From NCBI RefSeq assembly GCF_009930815.1, contig NZ_CP022222.1, positions 7,916,501 through 7,980,500 of the forward strand: DNA of 64,000 bases, in the 5' to 3' direction. Below, piece by piece: positions 52,320 through 61,593 of this stretch; the stretch's first letter is position 1; each line of letters starts with the position of its first letter. The position numbers and the translations under genes are program-made. This stretch comes from Bradyrhizobium sp. CCBAU 051011 (lineage in GTDB: Bacteria; Pseudomonadota; Alphaproteobacteria; Rhizobiales; Xanthobacteraceae). Under the pieces are notes generated by a model, which was not told where the DNA came from, made no database searches, and was given only the letters and a program-made list of their open reading frames with translations.

Positions 52320-53254
52320 ATGGGCAAGCCTTACTCTCTCGACCTTCGGAAGCGCGTGGTGGCGGCGATTGAGGGCGGTATGTCCCGCAATCAGGCAGCC
52401 AAGCAGTTTGGGGTCGCGATCAGCACGGCCATTGGCTGGATGCAGCGGCTCGATGAGACCGGCAGCGTTGCTCCGGGGCAGATGGGCGGTCACAAGCCGA
52501 AGACGATTTCGGGTGAACACTCGGTTTGGCTGTCGCAGCGGATCAAGAACGACGACTTCACCCTGCGCGGGCTCGTTGCCGAACTTGCCGGGCGCGGCCT
52601 GAAGGTCGACTACCACTCGGTGTGGGATTTCGTGCATGCCGACAAGCTCAGCTTCAAAAAAAAGCGTGGTGGCTGGCGAACGCGATCGTCCCGACGTGGC
52701 GCGGCGGCGCGTCCAATGGACAAAGTATCAGGACCGCGTCGAAGCTGAGCGGCTGGTCTTCATCGACGAGACCTGGACCAGGACAGACATGGCGCCCCTG
52801 CGAGGATGGGCGCCGCGCGGACACAGACTCCCTACCAAGGTTCCCCACGGCCGCTGGAAGACCATGACCTTCCTGGCGGCATTGCGCCGTGATCGGATCG
52901 ATGCGCCGTGGTTCATCGAGGGACCGATCGACGGCGAGAGCTTTCGGACCTATGTGGCTAAGGTTCTTCTGCCGACGCTTCGTCCCGGCGATATCGTCAT
53001 CATGGACAACCTCGGCAGCCACAGAAGCCGTGCGCCAGCTCATCCGCTCCGCAGGAGCCAAGCTGTTCTTCTTGCCAAAATACTCACCCGACCTGAACCC
53101 GATCGAACAAGTCTTTGCCAAGCTCAAACATTTGCTCCGAAAGGCTGCCACACGAACCGTCGATGCAGTCTGCGCCGCCATCGGCGAGGTCCTTCACACC
53201 TTCACACCCGAAGAATGCGCGAACTATCTCAAAAACTCAGGCTATCGAAGCTAA
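52320..53254 (+). pseudogene. IS630-family transposase with two frame breaks
   Basis: First segment MGKPYSLDLRKRVVAAIEGG to FVHADKLSFKK; after a run of eight A (52656-52663) the next frame carries ERDRPDVARRRVQWTKYQDR, LVFIDETWTRTDMAPLRGWA and IVIMDNLGSH; after 53025 a third frame carries AVRQLIRSAGAKLFFLPKYS, PDLNPIEQVF and ends YLKNSGYRS. DDE residues are spread over the frames. The A-run break could be slippage; the second break is a plain deletion. Exact IS ends were not defined. Confidence 0.85.
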
Positions 53255-53977
53255 TTTCATCACGCTTTAGCGTGAGTCGCTCAAATCGCGCCATCGGCAG
53301 AATGTGTCTGTGTGAATCGCGGCGAAGCGGTAGTTTATGAGCAAATGCCTTCCACCTTAGATAGTTCGGAAAATTCCCTTGTTTCTTCGCAGAGATAAGA
53401 ACGATGGATGCCGCACCTTCCAGCGTGGATCGCGGCACTTGTAAAAGGATTTGCACACTTCGATACCGATCATGCTCATCGCAGATATCGAACATGGCCG
53501 CCGCCGATGGGAAACAGCCAGCGATGGAGTGGTCGGGCCCAACAACCGAACATAACGACGAACATAAGTAAGAGCTCAAGAAGCCGCACTTGCGGTGGGG
53601 CCTGGACGGCTATCTCGCCGAATTCTGCGCGCGGGCCAGCCGGATCAGCAGCGCCCGCCGGTGGTCTTAGCCGGCTAATTCAAGCGGACCTTTAGTTACT
53701 TATGCACGCCAGACAAAGTTCCTATAGATCGACCTTGAGAAGGCCGGTTCGGGAGCTGAACTCCAGTTATACGTTTGAAGTCATTATCGCGTTTTGAGAT
53801 GCGAACCATTTATGTCCGAAGGCGGTACGGAGGCATGCAGCAACGACGATCGGCATCAACATGGATAGGAGAGAAATTGAGGATCTGCTCGGTTTTGGCT
53901 TCCACAGAACGGACATACCAAACACGAAGGCCTATTGGCTGGAGGCCCACGACCACCGCGACTTTGGCCCTGCCCGC
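53255..53977. other. Intergenic region, no gene recognised
   Basis: Short unsupported frames only. Probably scar sequence between the IS cluster and nodM/glmS. Confidence 0.5.
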
Positions 53978-55804
53978 CTATTCTACGGTCACCGATTTCG
54001 CGAGATTGCGTGGCTGATCGACGTCCGCTCCCATTACGACAGCGGTATGGTAGGCCAAGAGCTGCACCGCAATGGCATAGACCATGGGTGTAAAGGTTGC
54101 AGCCATGTCTGGCAGCACAATGGTCACGAGCGAATCTATCGTCGCTTCCGAAGCCCCTGTCGCATCCGTCATCAGGATGATGTTGCCACCACGAGCGGCG
54201 ACTTCCTGCATGTTTGAGACGGTCTTTTCGAAAACCCGGTCGTAAGGAGCGATCACCACCACCGGCATGCTCTCGTCAATCAGCGCAATCGGGCCGTGCT
54301 TGAGCTCGCCGGCGGCATAGCCTTCGGCGTGGATATAGGAGACTTCCTTCAGCTTGAGCGCGCCCTCTAGCGCCAAGGGGAACGACGTGCCGCGGCCGAG
54401 ATAGAGCACAGCGCGCGATTTGGCGATATCGCGCGCGAGCTCCTCGATCTGCGGTTCGATCGCGAACGCCGCAGTGATCAGCCGCGGAACTTCGCTTAGC
54501 TCACCCACGATCTTCAATTCATCGATATCGGACAATTCTCCGCGCCCTTTGCCTGCGGCGATAGCAAGGGCGGCCATTACCATCAGCTGACAAGTGAACG
54601 CTTTGGTCGAGGCGACGCCGATTTCCGGGCCCGCAAGTGTCGGCAGCACGGTTTCACTCTCGCGCGCAATCGTAGACGTCGGTACGTTGACCACGGAAAT
54701 CGTGTGCAGACCCTGCGCCTTGGCGTAGCGCAACGCGGCCAGCGTGTCGGCGGTCTCGCCGGACTGCGAGATGACGATCGCGAGATCCCCCTTGCGCAAA
54801 GGCGCGTCTCGGTAGCGGAGTTCAGAGGCGACATCGATCTCGACCGGCATACGCGCCAGCCGCTCGAACCAATACTTGGCAACGTGCCCGGCATAGCTTG
54901 CGGTACCGCAAGCCGTAATCGAGATGCGCCTAATGTCATTGAAGTCGAATGGCAATTCGAACGGCAGCGCGATGCGCTTGGCGGCCACATCAACATAACG
55001 CGCCAGCGTCTGCCCGACCACTTCCGGCTGTTCGTGAATTTCCTTGGCCATGAAGTGGCGATAGTTCGCTTTGTCTACCAGGAGCGATGACGCGCCGGGC
55101 TTCAGCATTTCCCGGTGGGCTACGGCGCCTTTCGAATCATAGATGACGCAGATCGTACGGGTAAGCACGACCCAGTCGCCGTCTTCAAGATAGGTGATTG
55201 TATCGGTAAACGGCGCGAGCGCGATCGCATCCGATCCTAAATACATTTCGCCGTCGCCATGCCCGATCGCGAGCGGCGAACCTCTGCGCGCGCCGATCAT
55301 GAGATCGTTATGACCTTTGAAAAGAAATGCCAGCGCGAACGCGCCGCGCAGCCGCGGCAGCAACGCTTTCACTGCGCCCTGCGGTGAGTAGCCATGCTTT
55401 AGATAGGATTCGACGAGATGCGCCACCACCTCGGTATCGGTCTCCGAGGCGAAGATAGCGCCATTCTGCTCTAGCTCAGCGCGCAGCTCGCGGAAATTCT
55501 CGATGATCCCGTTATGGACGACGGCGACATTGTCCGTCATATGCGGATGGGCATTGCGCTCAGTCGGCTTGCCATGGGTAGCCCAGCGCGTATGACCGAT
55601 ACCTGTATGACCAGATAGCAGATCGCCGTGCAGCCGCGCCTTGAGATTTTTCAGCTTGCCTTCGGCACGCCGTCGCTCGAGATGGTCCCCTTCAAGCGTC
55701 GCGACGCCTGCGGAGTCGTAGCCACGATATTCCAGTCGTTTGAGTGACTCGACAAGCTGCCCCGCCACTGGGCCGCGCCCCAAAATGCCGACAATCCCGC
55801 ACAT
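53978..55804 (-). CDS. nodM: Glutamine-fructose-6-phosphate aminotransferase (GlmS/NodM)
   Basis: Makes glucosamine-6-phosphate from fructose-6-phosphate and glutamine, feeding cell-wall and Nod-factor synthesis. 608 residues starting MCGIVGILGRG, with the catalytic Cys at position 2. Glutaminase domain (GHTRWATHGKPTERNAHPHM), two SIS domains (ACGTASYAGHVAKYWFER, SQSGETADTLAALRYAK; YLGRGTSFPLALEGALKLKE), terminal NLAKSVTVE. A symbiosis-island paralogue would be nodM; whether it is that or the housekeeping glmS cannot be told from this sequence alone. GGAGG lies 12 bases before the ATG. Confidence 0.9.
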   Translation of the reverse strand: MCGIVGILGRGPVAGQLVESLKRLEYRGYDSAGVATLEGDHLERRRAEGKLKNLKARLHGDLLSGHTGIGHTRWATHGKPTERNAHPHMTDNVAVVHNGIIENFRELRAELEQNGAIFASETDTEVVAHLVESYLKHGYSPQGAVKALLPRLRGAFALAFLFKGHNDLMIGARRGSPLAIGHGDGEMYLGSDAIALAPFTDTITYLEDGDWVVLTRTICVIYDSKGAVAHREMLKPGASSLLVDKANYRHFMAKEIHEQPEVVGQTLARYVDVAAKRIALPFELPFDFNDIRRISITACGTASYAGHVAKYWFERLARMPVEIDVASELRYRDAPLRKGDLAIVISQSGETADTLAALRYAKAQGLHTISVVNVPTSTIARESETVLPTLAGPEIGVASTKAFTCQLMVMAALAIAAGKGRGELSDIDELKIVGELSEVPRLITAAFAIEPQIEELARDIAKSRAVLYLGRGTSFPLALEGALKLKEVSYIHAEGYAAGELKHGPIALIDESMPVVVIAPYDRVFEKTVSNMQEVAARGGNIILMTDATGASEATIDSLVTIVLPDMAATFTPMVYAIAVQLLAYHTAVVMGADVDQPRNLAKSVTVE

Positions 55805-56036
55805 GCCGATCAATGTCCTCCAGCCCCAAGGAAATCATCTTCAAAACCGCAGAACTTCTTAACCAAATTCAACTGGTCTGAAGGTATTCAACAGTCGTTG
55901 CGGATGGCGACACCGTTAGCGGTTCAACTCTGGAATTCGCTGTCGGAGCAATTAGCCTCGCCGCATGCACACGCGTGCTAGGTCTTAGAAGTTTCAACCA
56001 ACATCGGTTCGCCCCGCGCCGCTTTGGCGAGCACTA

Positions 56037-56297
56037 TCAAATACCAATAGGAAGCGGCAGCGAGCTCAGCAAGCGAACTGAGGTTTTCGAGGTGCGCCAA
56101 CTACCCAAGCTCGAGTCCATGGCCCGCGCGACAGCGAGCGATGGCGCAAACAGACTCTTTGTCCGGTAGCGAAGATAGCAATCATAGTCGCAATAAGGCT
56201 CATTGGTGGAGATATCTCGCTGGTAGCGTGATCCCAGGGATCGACGACACTCGATGCAAATCGACGGACCGCGTGCCGTCCTGCGATAGAACTTCAT
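56037..56297 (-). CDS. Small Cys-containing hypothetical protein (86 residues)
   Basis: The start MKFYRRTARGPSICIECRRS has Cys pairs CIEC and CDYDC separated by 21 residues, as in a zinc-ribbon; the rest is Ser-rich. No family recognised. Ribosome site GAGGT is 11 bases upstream. It may equally be a remnant. Confidence 0.35.
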   Translation of the reverse strand: MKFYRRTARGPSICIECRRSLGSRYQRDISTNEPYCDYDCYLRYRTKSLFAPSLAVARAMDSSLGSWRTSKTSVRLLSSLPLPIGI

Positions 56298-56951
56298 AAT
56301 CGTCGGTGACCTCGTCTTGCTTTCATGCGCCGAGAGCCATTCAGGACGCTCGGGTTCGATTCTCGACGAGACTAAAACGATTGCGATTGATGGCTCAATT
56401 CTACGTAAGTAAGCCTTCGATATTGAAACGGTTTGGAAAGCTATACGAAGGTTTGTAAACCACCACTCCCCCGTTAGTACTGATATCAGCGGTCCGCCTT
56501 GCGCGGCCAGCTTGCGGATCGCGGTTAGCGGAGACAGTTTGTCATGAACAGCCTCGCGCACTCTGCCGTGCCGCCTAGGCACGCGTGGTCTATTCCAGAG
56601 TTAGACGCCAAGTTGTTCATGGGTCGCTCAGTGCCTCGACACAAAGGTTTTTATGATTGGTTGGCATTTCCAAGACGGCTGGCTGCTCAGGGGGGACCGC
56701 ACTTCGATGCTGCGCGGCGCGCTGGGCTGGCGCCTAAATGAGGCCGCATGTTGAGAGTCAACACCGCCGCGAAGTGCCGTTGCATTGATCTAATCGAAGA
56801 TACTTGCCGGAGCGCCCGCCGAGCAGTTGACGTGAGCGGTTTGTGAAAAAAGCCATGCGACGCCGTCCTCAACGGTACACTCGGATTCGTATTGGTGATA
56901 GTTGGTTGAGATCAATGACAGCCGCGCCGGGCTTCTGTTGAGCCCGTTAAG
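56298..56951. other. Intergenic region, mostly unrecognised
   Basis: Contains a stretch (near 56365-56400) that on the minus strand loosely resembles the 3' half of a nod box, ATC-N6-CAATCG-TTTTA, but with one gap. No gene supported. Confidence 0.35.
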
Positions 56952-57005
56952 GTGACGCTTCTGGCTAGTCTGAAGGCGTGCGGCCTGGAATTGCATCCCA
57001 CCAAA
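56952..57005 (+). pseudogene. Scrap of a group II intron reverse transcriptase
   Basis: LLASLKACGLELHPTKT matches the conserved RT segment (LxxCGLELHPEKT) of group II intron proteins. Nothing else of the protein is present around it. Confidence 0.4.
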
Positions 57006-57114
57006 ACGAGCAGGCGACAGCATCTGTGTGTAGCTAATATGCTTTGCGAGCGTTCGGGAAGAAAAAAATGCGTCTGCCAGACCGCTCGTAGCGTTCGTGA
57101 TTCGGAGGAGTCGG

Positions 57115-57861
57115 ATGATCACGCCGGTTCGACGGAATTGGAATCCCAAAGAATTGTTCAATGCTCTGACGCCGGTGATGTTCACCGCCGAGCCATCAGT
57201 TCTGCGCGCACGTTGGAGAAAGTTGTGGCCAGAACTGTATACTGAATATGACGCAAGGCATCTGAAAAAGGAGTTGTCCGTCCGCAACTTGATCGCTACC
57301 GAGGAGGCTGCGGCATTCTTTGATGCCTGGGCCACGGACGAGGAGCGTCACGCCGAGGGCTTTATACAGATCATGAAGCTCGTCGCTGATGGATCCGAAG
57401 AAGATCTTTGGGAGAGATTGGACGCTCGATCACACAATTTTAGTGCAATCAATGAATACCTGAAAGACGAATTCTCTGTGATGGTTATGATAGCTTTTGA
57501 TGAAATGTGCACCTGCCACGCCTATGCTGCGGATAAGGGTTTCTATGCAGGACTTGGGAGCGATAGATTCGTTCGTTGGCTAAGGGAAGTGACTGCCGAC
57601 GAGGCAATTCACTCGATGAACGCAGTTAACGTTATCCGCGCCCGATACTCCGATCGCATCGGCGAAGTCGGCACAATCCTCGACGGCCTCACCAGCAGTG
57701 TCGCTGATGAGTCAGGCTACGGCGGGACCTTCGTTCTGGATTACTTCGGCGAGAAGTACACGAAGGAGATGCTAGCCAACTGCCGCGCTGCTATCCTGAG
57801 AAATGTTGCCAAGCCGCTCACGACTGCAGAGCGAGACGGACGGAGCGGTCGGCCAAGTTGA
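57115..57861 (+). CDS. Ferritin-like diiron protein of unknown substrate
   Basis: 248 residues from MITPVRRNWNPKELFNALTP, with GGAGGA upstream. Helices carry the full diiron ligand pattern: Glu44 (LYTEYD), Glu76-x-x-His79 (DEERHAEGF), Glu130 (FDEMCTCHAY) and Glu163-x-x-His166 (DEAIHSMNA), spaced 32 and 33 residues within each half. This matches soluble carboxylate-bridged diiron enzymes such as acyl-ACP desaturases and N-oxygenases. The substrate is unknown. Base use is less GC-rich than in the conjugation genes, as is common for symbiosis-island genes. Confidence 0.72.
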   Translation: MITPVRRNWNPKELFNALTPVMFTAEPSVLRARWRKLWPELYTEYDARHLKKELSVRNLIATEEAAAFFDAWATDEERHAEGFIQIMKLVADGSEEDLWERLDARSHNFSAINEYLKDEFSVMVMIAFDEMCTCHAYAADKGFYAGLGSDRFVRWLREVTADEAIHSMNAVNVIRARYSDRIGEVGTILDGLTSSVADESGYGGTFVLDYFGEKYTKEMLANCRAAILRNVAKPLTTAERDGRSGRPS

Positions 57862-57863
57862 AC

Positions 57864-58214
57864 TTAACTCTTCGCACCTGCGCGGAGTGATACCGTGAAA
57901 GCCACGAACGATGTGGTTTCATCGAGACTTTTTTCTCGCTTGGCAATTGCGTAAGCCGACCATTGCCCCTGAGGAATATCCCGCGAACGATATGGGCTCT
58001 TCGGCTGAATCTCTCTGAGAGCCAAGATGACTTGCGCGGCTATCGCTTCAAGAGTTAGTGGACCACCTTCATTGAAGTACGGCCAGGGCAGCGCACAGAT
58101 AGGACAGTCTATGTCCATTTCTTTTGCTAAGCTGAGGACATAAGAACAATCTCCGAGACCTGTCGGAACAAAGAAGAGTGGCGGTTGCGATCCCGTTGCA
58201 CGAACGGAAAGCAC
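57864..58214 (-). pseudogene. Thioesterase domain remnant of an NRPS/PKS-type enzyme
   Basis: LSVRATGSQPPLFFVPTGLG and LTLEAIAAQVILALREIQPK match the N-terminal half of type I thioesterase domains. The nucleophile elbow is present only in another frame (FAGYSSGAM, just after SPYR), then the first frame resumes with AYAIAKRE. So a frameshift pair or decay interrupts the active site. It ends three bases after the diiron gene on the opposite strand. Confidence 0.6.
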
Positions 58215-59217
58215 TTGAGCTGTATTCGGTGTAGCTCCAAATCAATCTTTGATGGAACTTCTTACCTTGGAAGAGAACTGCGGCGCCAAACTTCAACCAC
58301 GATGTAGCGCTCGGCTGAGAAGCCGCACCGCCAATGAGAGTGCCCGCGAAGCGCGAACAATTGGTCGTGCGCCCGATCCGCGCGATACCCAGAAGCTCCA
58401 CCCGGTGACGCAGGCTACTCAGAATGCCGTCGCTAGCGATTCGTGCTTTAGCCGTACGCCATCATGTCAAGGACCAACAGACTGCCTTGGACGTGTTTGC
58501 AACTCAGGTGACGCGTCTTGCCGATCATGATGCTCGATGAGCCTGCTTTGCTTTTGATTGCGCCGGCCGGTCTGGTTATACCTCGAGCCAGGAGGCTGCG
58601 CGTTTGCAGGCCGAGTATCTGCGTGCCAAGTACAATATTTTGATCAATTCGGTGAGAAGAGCGTTGTTACCTGCCTAAGAAGCGGGTCTCGCCGTTCAAC
58701 CAGTTTTTGGTACCAAGATGTGCTGAAACCCATCGGAAGGGGCCAACTCGGAATACACACCCCGATTGGCGCGACATTCCGGGCCGGCCGTACAAGAAGC
58801 TGGATCATCGTGATTTGCGAGGGCATCAAACTATCAGCAAGCATCGGATTTCGGCGCATTGAACCACTCCCCCGAAGCCACCGGCGCTACAGCTAACAAC
58901 TCATACAGTTGTTCATTAGGCACTTAGGGGGAGGCTGGAGCAAGAGGCGAACTCTTCACAGGAGCGTTCAACTATTCAATCGCCAGAAATGCTAGGGGTG
59001 CAGCATGCCCCTCGTGTTCGACCTCAGACGAGCGGCTTGTTTCAATCCACCGGTCTTGTTGCGAAGACAACATCGCGATCGAAAAACCGCAGGGAATGCG
59101 CATCGCGCACCCTGGTCTAAATCCTGCACACACAAGCAGCATGGAAGGGGCGTCAGCAACGTCGGCCATTTGGCCTTCTTGCAAGATGGCGCTCGAGTTA
59201 CGTGTTCGTGAGGTGAC
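58215..59217. other. 1-kb region without a supported gene
   Basis: Short frames only. One in-frame stretch (58590-58676, plus) reads EAARLQAEYLRAKYNILINS, which looks helical and protein-like but has no start or family. Confidence 0.4.
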
Positions 59218-60956
59218 ATGCAATCGAAGTTTCTTTTTTGGGGTGCCGCAACAGCTGCGCTCGTTGCAAGCGGTGTCGTCAACTCGGCCGATCTTAGGCC
59301 GGTAGTAAGTGTCCCACCGGCACTCTGGAGCTGGACCGGAGGATATATCGGCGGGCACGTCGGCGGGGGCTACGGCCGGACATCATTCAGTGACCCCTAC
59401 GGCCTCTCAATTTATGGCGACGTCGTCAATACCCCTGTGTTCCTCGCCGGAGGACAAATCGGCTACAATTGGCAAACGAATGGGTGGGTTCTCGGTGCCG
59501 AACTAGACGCGAGCCATGCTGTCTCCGATGGCACAAACAGCTGTCTTGCCTTCTCAGCCACTGTTGTGATCGCCACCTGCAAGGCAAGTCCAAACGTCTT
59601 TGTCACAGGGACCGCTCGCATCGGGTACACCTTTGGGCTTCAGGGCCACACGCTGGCCTACGTCAAGGCAGGCGTAGCCTGGCAAAACAATCGTGGCGAT
59701 ATCGCCAACAACAACGAATTCCGGGACAGGGATTTTGCTGGGTTCCCGCAGCACACGACGCGATTCGGTTACGGTCGTTTCGGTGGGACCGTCGGAGTCG
59801 GCCTTGAACAAGCGCTCACGCCTGCTTGGTCGGTCAAATTTGAATACGACTATATGGGCTTTGGCGGGCCGCATCTAGAGACCCCACCGACCATGCAGTT
59901 TCCGCCCCTTGCAGTCATTCCCGGCAACACCAGCAGCTTATCCAGCAGCTATCACATCGGAAAGATCGGCCTGAACTACCATTTTGGCGCCGCCCCGAGG
60001 GCACTGGAGTGGTCCGATGCGTCGCCGTATTCGGAAAACGGGACCGCCAAAGCGAAGCCGATTGCATACACGGGCGATTGGTCGCTCGAAGGCGGCTCAC
60101 GGGTCTGGCTCAGCCGGGGAACGTTCCAGTGGGACTACATCCTTGCGCCCTCGATGCCTGGAGATGACGGCATTCCTAGTTCAAGGCTCACCTATCACGG
60201 CCTGGACGGCATTTCCGGCGAATTTTTCGGGCGTCTCGATAGTCTCTGGGGGGTATTCCTGAAAGGCAACATTGGCATCGGACGCTTCAACAAAGGAAAG
60301 ATGAACGACGAAGATTCAAGCGCCACCAGCGACATTGCCTACAGCAACACGTTATCGAGCCAGGCGAATGGAAAATTCATGTACTACACGGCCGATATTG
60401 GTTACAATTTTCTGCGCGGCAGCAGCTATAAACTGGGTGGATTTGTCGGATGGACCTATTACGGCCAGAAGTCCGATTCGATGGGATGCAAGCAGACCGC
60501 CTCGTCCTCGCCGTACTGGATATGCGGGATGCCGTACCAGCAACAGCTCATTGGCAGTCAAGACGCCAATTGGAATGCACCGCGCATCGGTCTTAGCGCG
60601 GAGGCTATGCTTCTTGAGCGCTGGCGCGTGAGTGCCGAGGTTGCCTACCTTCCGTGGACCGACTTCAGTGGTCGCGATAACCATCTCCTCCGTCGCGAGA
60701 CAGTTTTCTACGATCAGCGCGGGGACGGCGGAGCCGGCGTTCAGGTGGAAGGAACTCTATCCTACTTTCTCACCAGGAATTTCAGCGTTGGCGTTGGAGC
60801 CCGGTATTGGGCCATATGGACCAAAGACCACAGCAATGTCACCTTCACCTGCAGCAGCTGCAGCGCTTTGGGTGGCTTTTATCAGCACCTACACTTGCGA
60901 AGTACAGCATGGAACGATGGGGCACGTTCTTCCAAGCCTCTTACAAGTTTGACTGA
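59218..60956 (+). pseudogene. Double-barrel outer-membrane protein with a late frameshift
   Basis: Signal peptide (FWGAATAALVASGVVNSA), then an Omp31/opacity-type barrel (WTGGYIGGHVGGGYGRTSF to IGLNYHFG, residues about 35-260), followed by a second beta-rich half with long aromatic strands (SRVWLSRGTFQWDYI, FVGWTYYGQ, RWRVSAEVAYLPWTD, VGVGARYWAIW). The expected last strand KYSMERWGTFFQASYKFD ends at 60956 in another frame; the annotated frame misses it after about 60870 and runs to 60996. Without the terminal strand folding is doubtful. GTGAGGTGAC precedes ATG. Confidence 0.72.
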
Positions 60957-61593
60957 AACACCTCGCTCTAAGCTTCGGAAGCTGAGACCACGATGACGAG
61001 AGCACCCGATCCCGTGGCTAGAGCCAGGCGAACGACCGGGAATCAAAGCTGCAAGCTTTTGGGCCGTTCAAGCCCGAAAGCTTGCATCGATAATCGTTTG
61101 AACTTCCATGTCAGCGCCGGCGAGATTTGAGGCGTTTGTAACTGCGGAAGTGGACGTCTGAGGCACTTGCGCTATTCGGAAGTTCGATCCCTCCGCCACG
61201 GCCAGCAACTCCTAAGCATTAAAAAGGACTGTCCGCCGGGGGATTTCCCGTACCCAACCGGCGGGATAGCCGCCGACTACCGGTTGCCGTTGCGGTTCTG
61301 GCCGCACTATACGCCTGCTATGAGCAATGGGTTGCATTTGCACAAGCCCAAAAACAGCAAATGGAAGACGATGACGACGCACGCTGGAGTGCAACGCGCT
61401 TCTAAACCGGCCATCAATCAAGCTGGCCTTGTTGATCTCGGCAAGGTGGGGTGCTCTAGCCAGAGTTCTGGGCATCGTCCAGCGAACTTCTCAGGTCCGC
61501 AACGGCGCGACAAGGTGCGAGTGGATGGAAACAGAATTTAGCCTGCGGCAAGCGGCAGAGTATTCACCTGCTTACGCGGCTCTAGCCTTGCTG
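60957..61593. other. Intergenic region with an IS-end relic
   Basis: No gene supported. Holds the hairpin at 61051-61085 that matches the internal hairpin of the IS5-type copies, implying an older, lost insertion. Confidence 0.5.
61051..61085. repeat. Relic of an IS5-type internal hairpin
   Basis: GCAAGCTTTTGGGC, then a 7-base loop, then GCCCGAAAGCTTGC. Same stem as at 42668-42702 and 63033-63067, but no other IS sequence surrounds it. Confidence 0.55.

Noticed and set aside
56952..57245. Full 97-codon frame containing the reverse-transcriptase scrap
   Set aside because: Only the first 20 codons resemble an RT; the rest is out-of-frame sequence over the diiron gene start.
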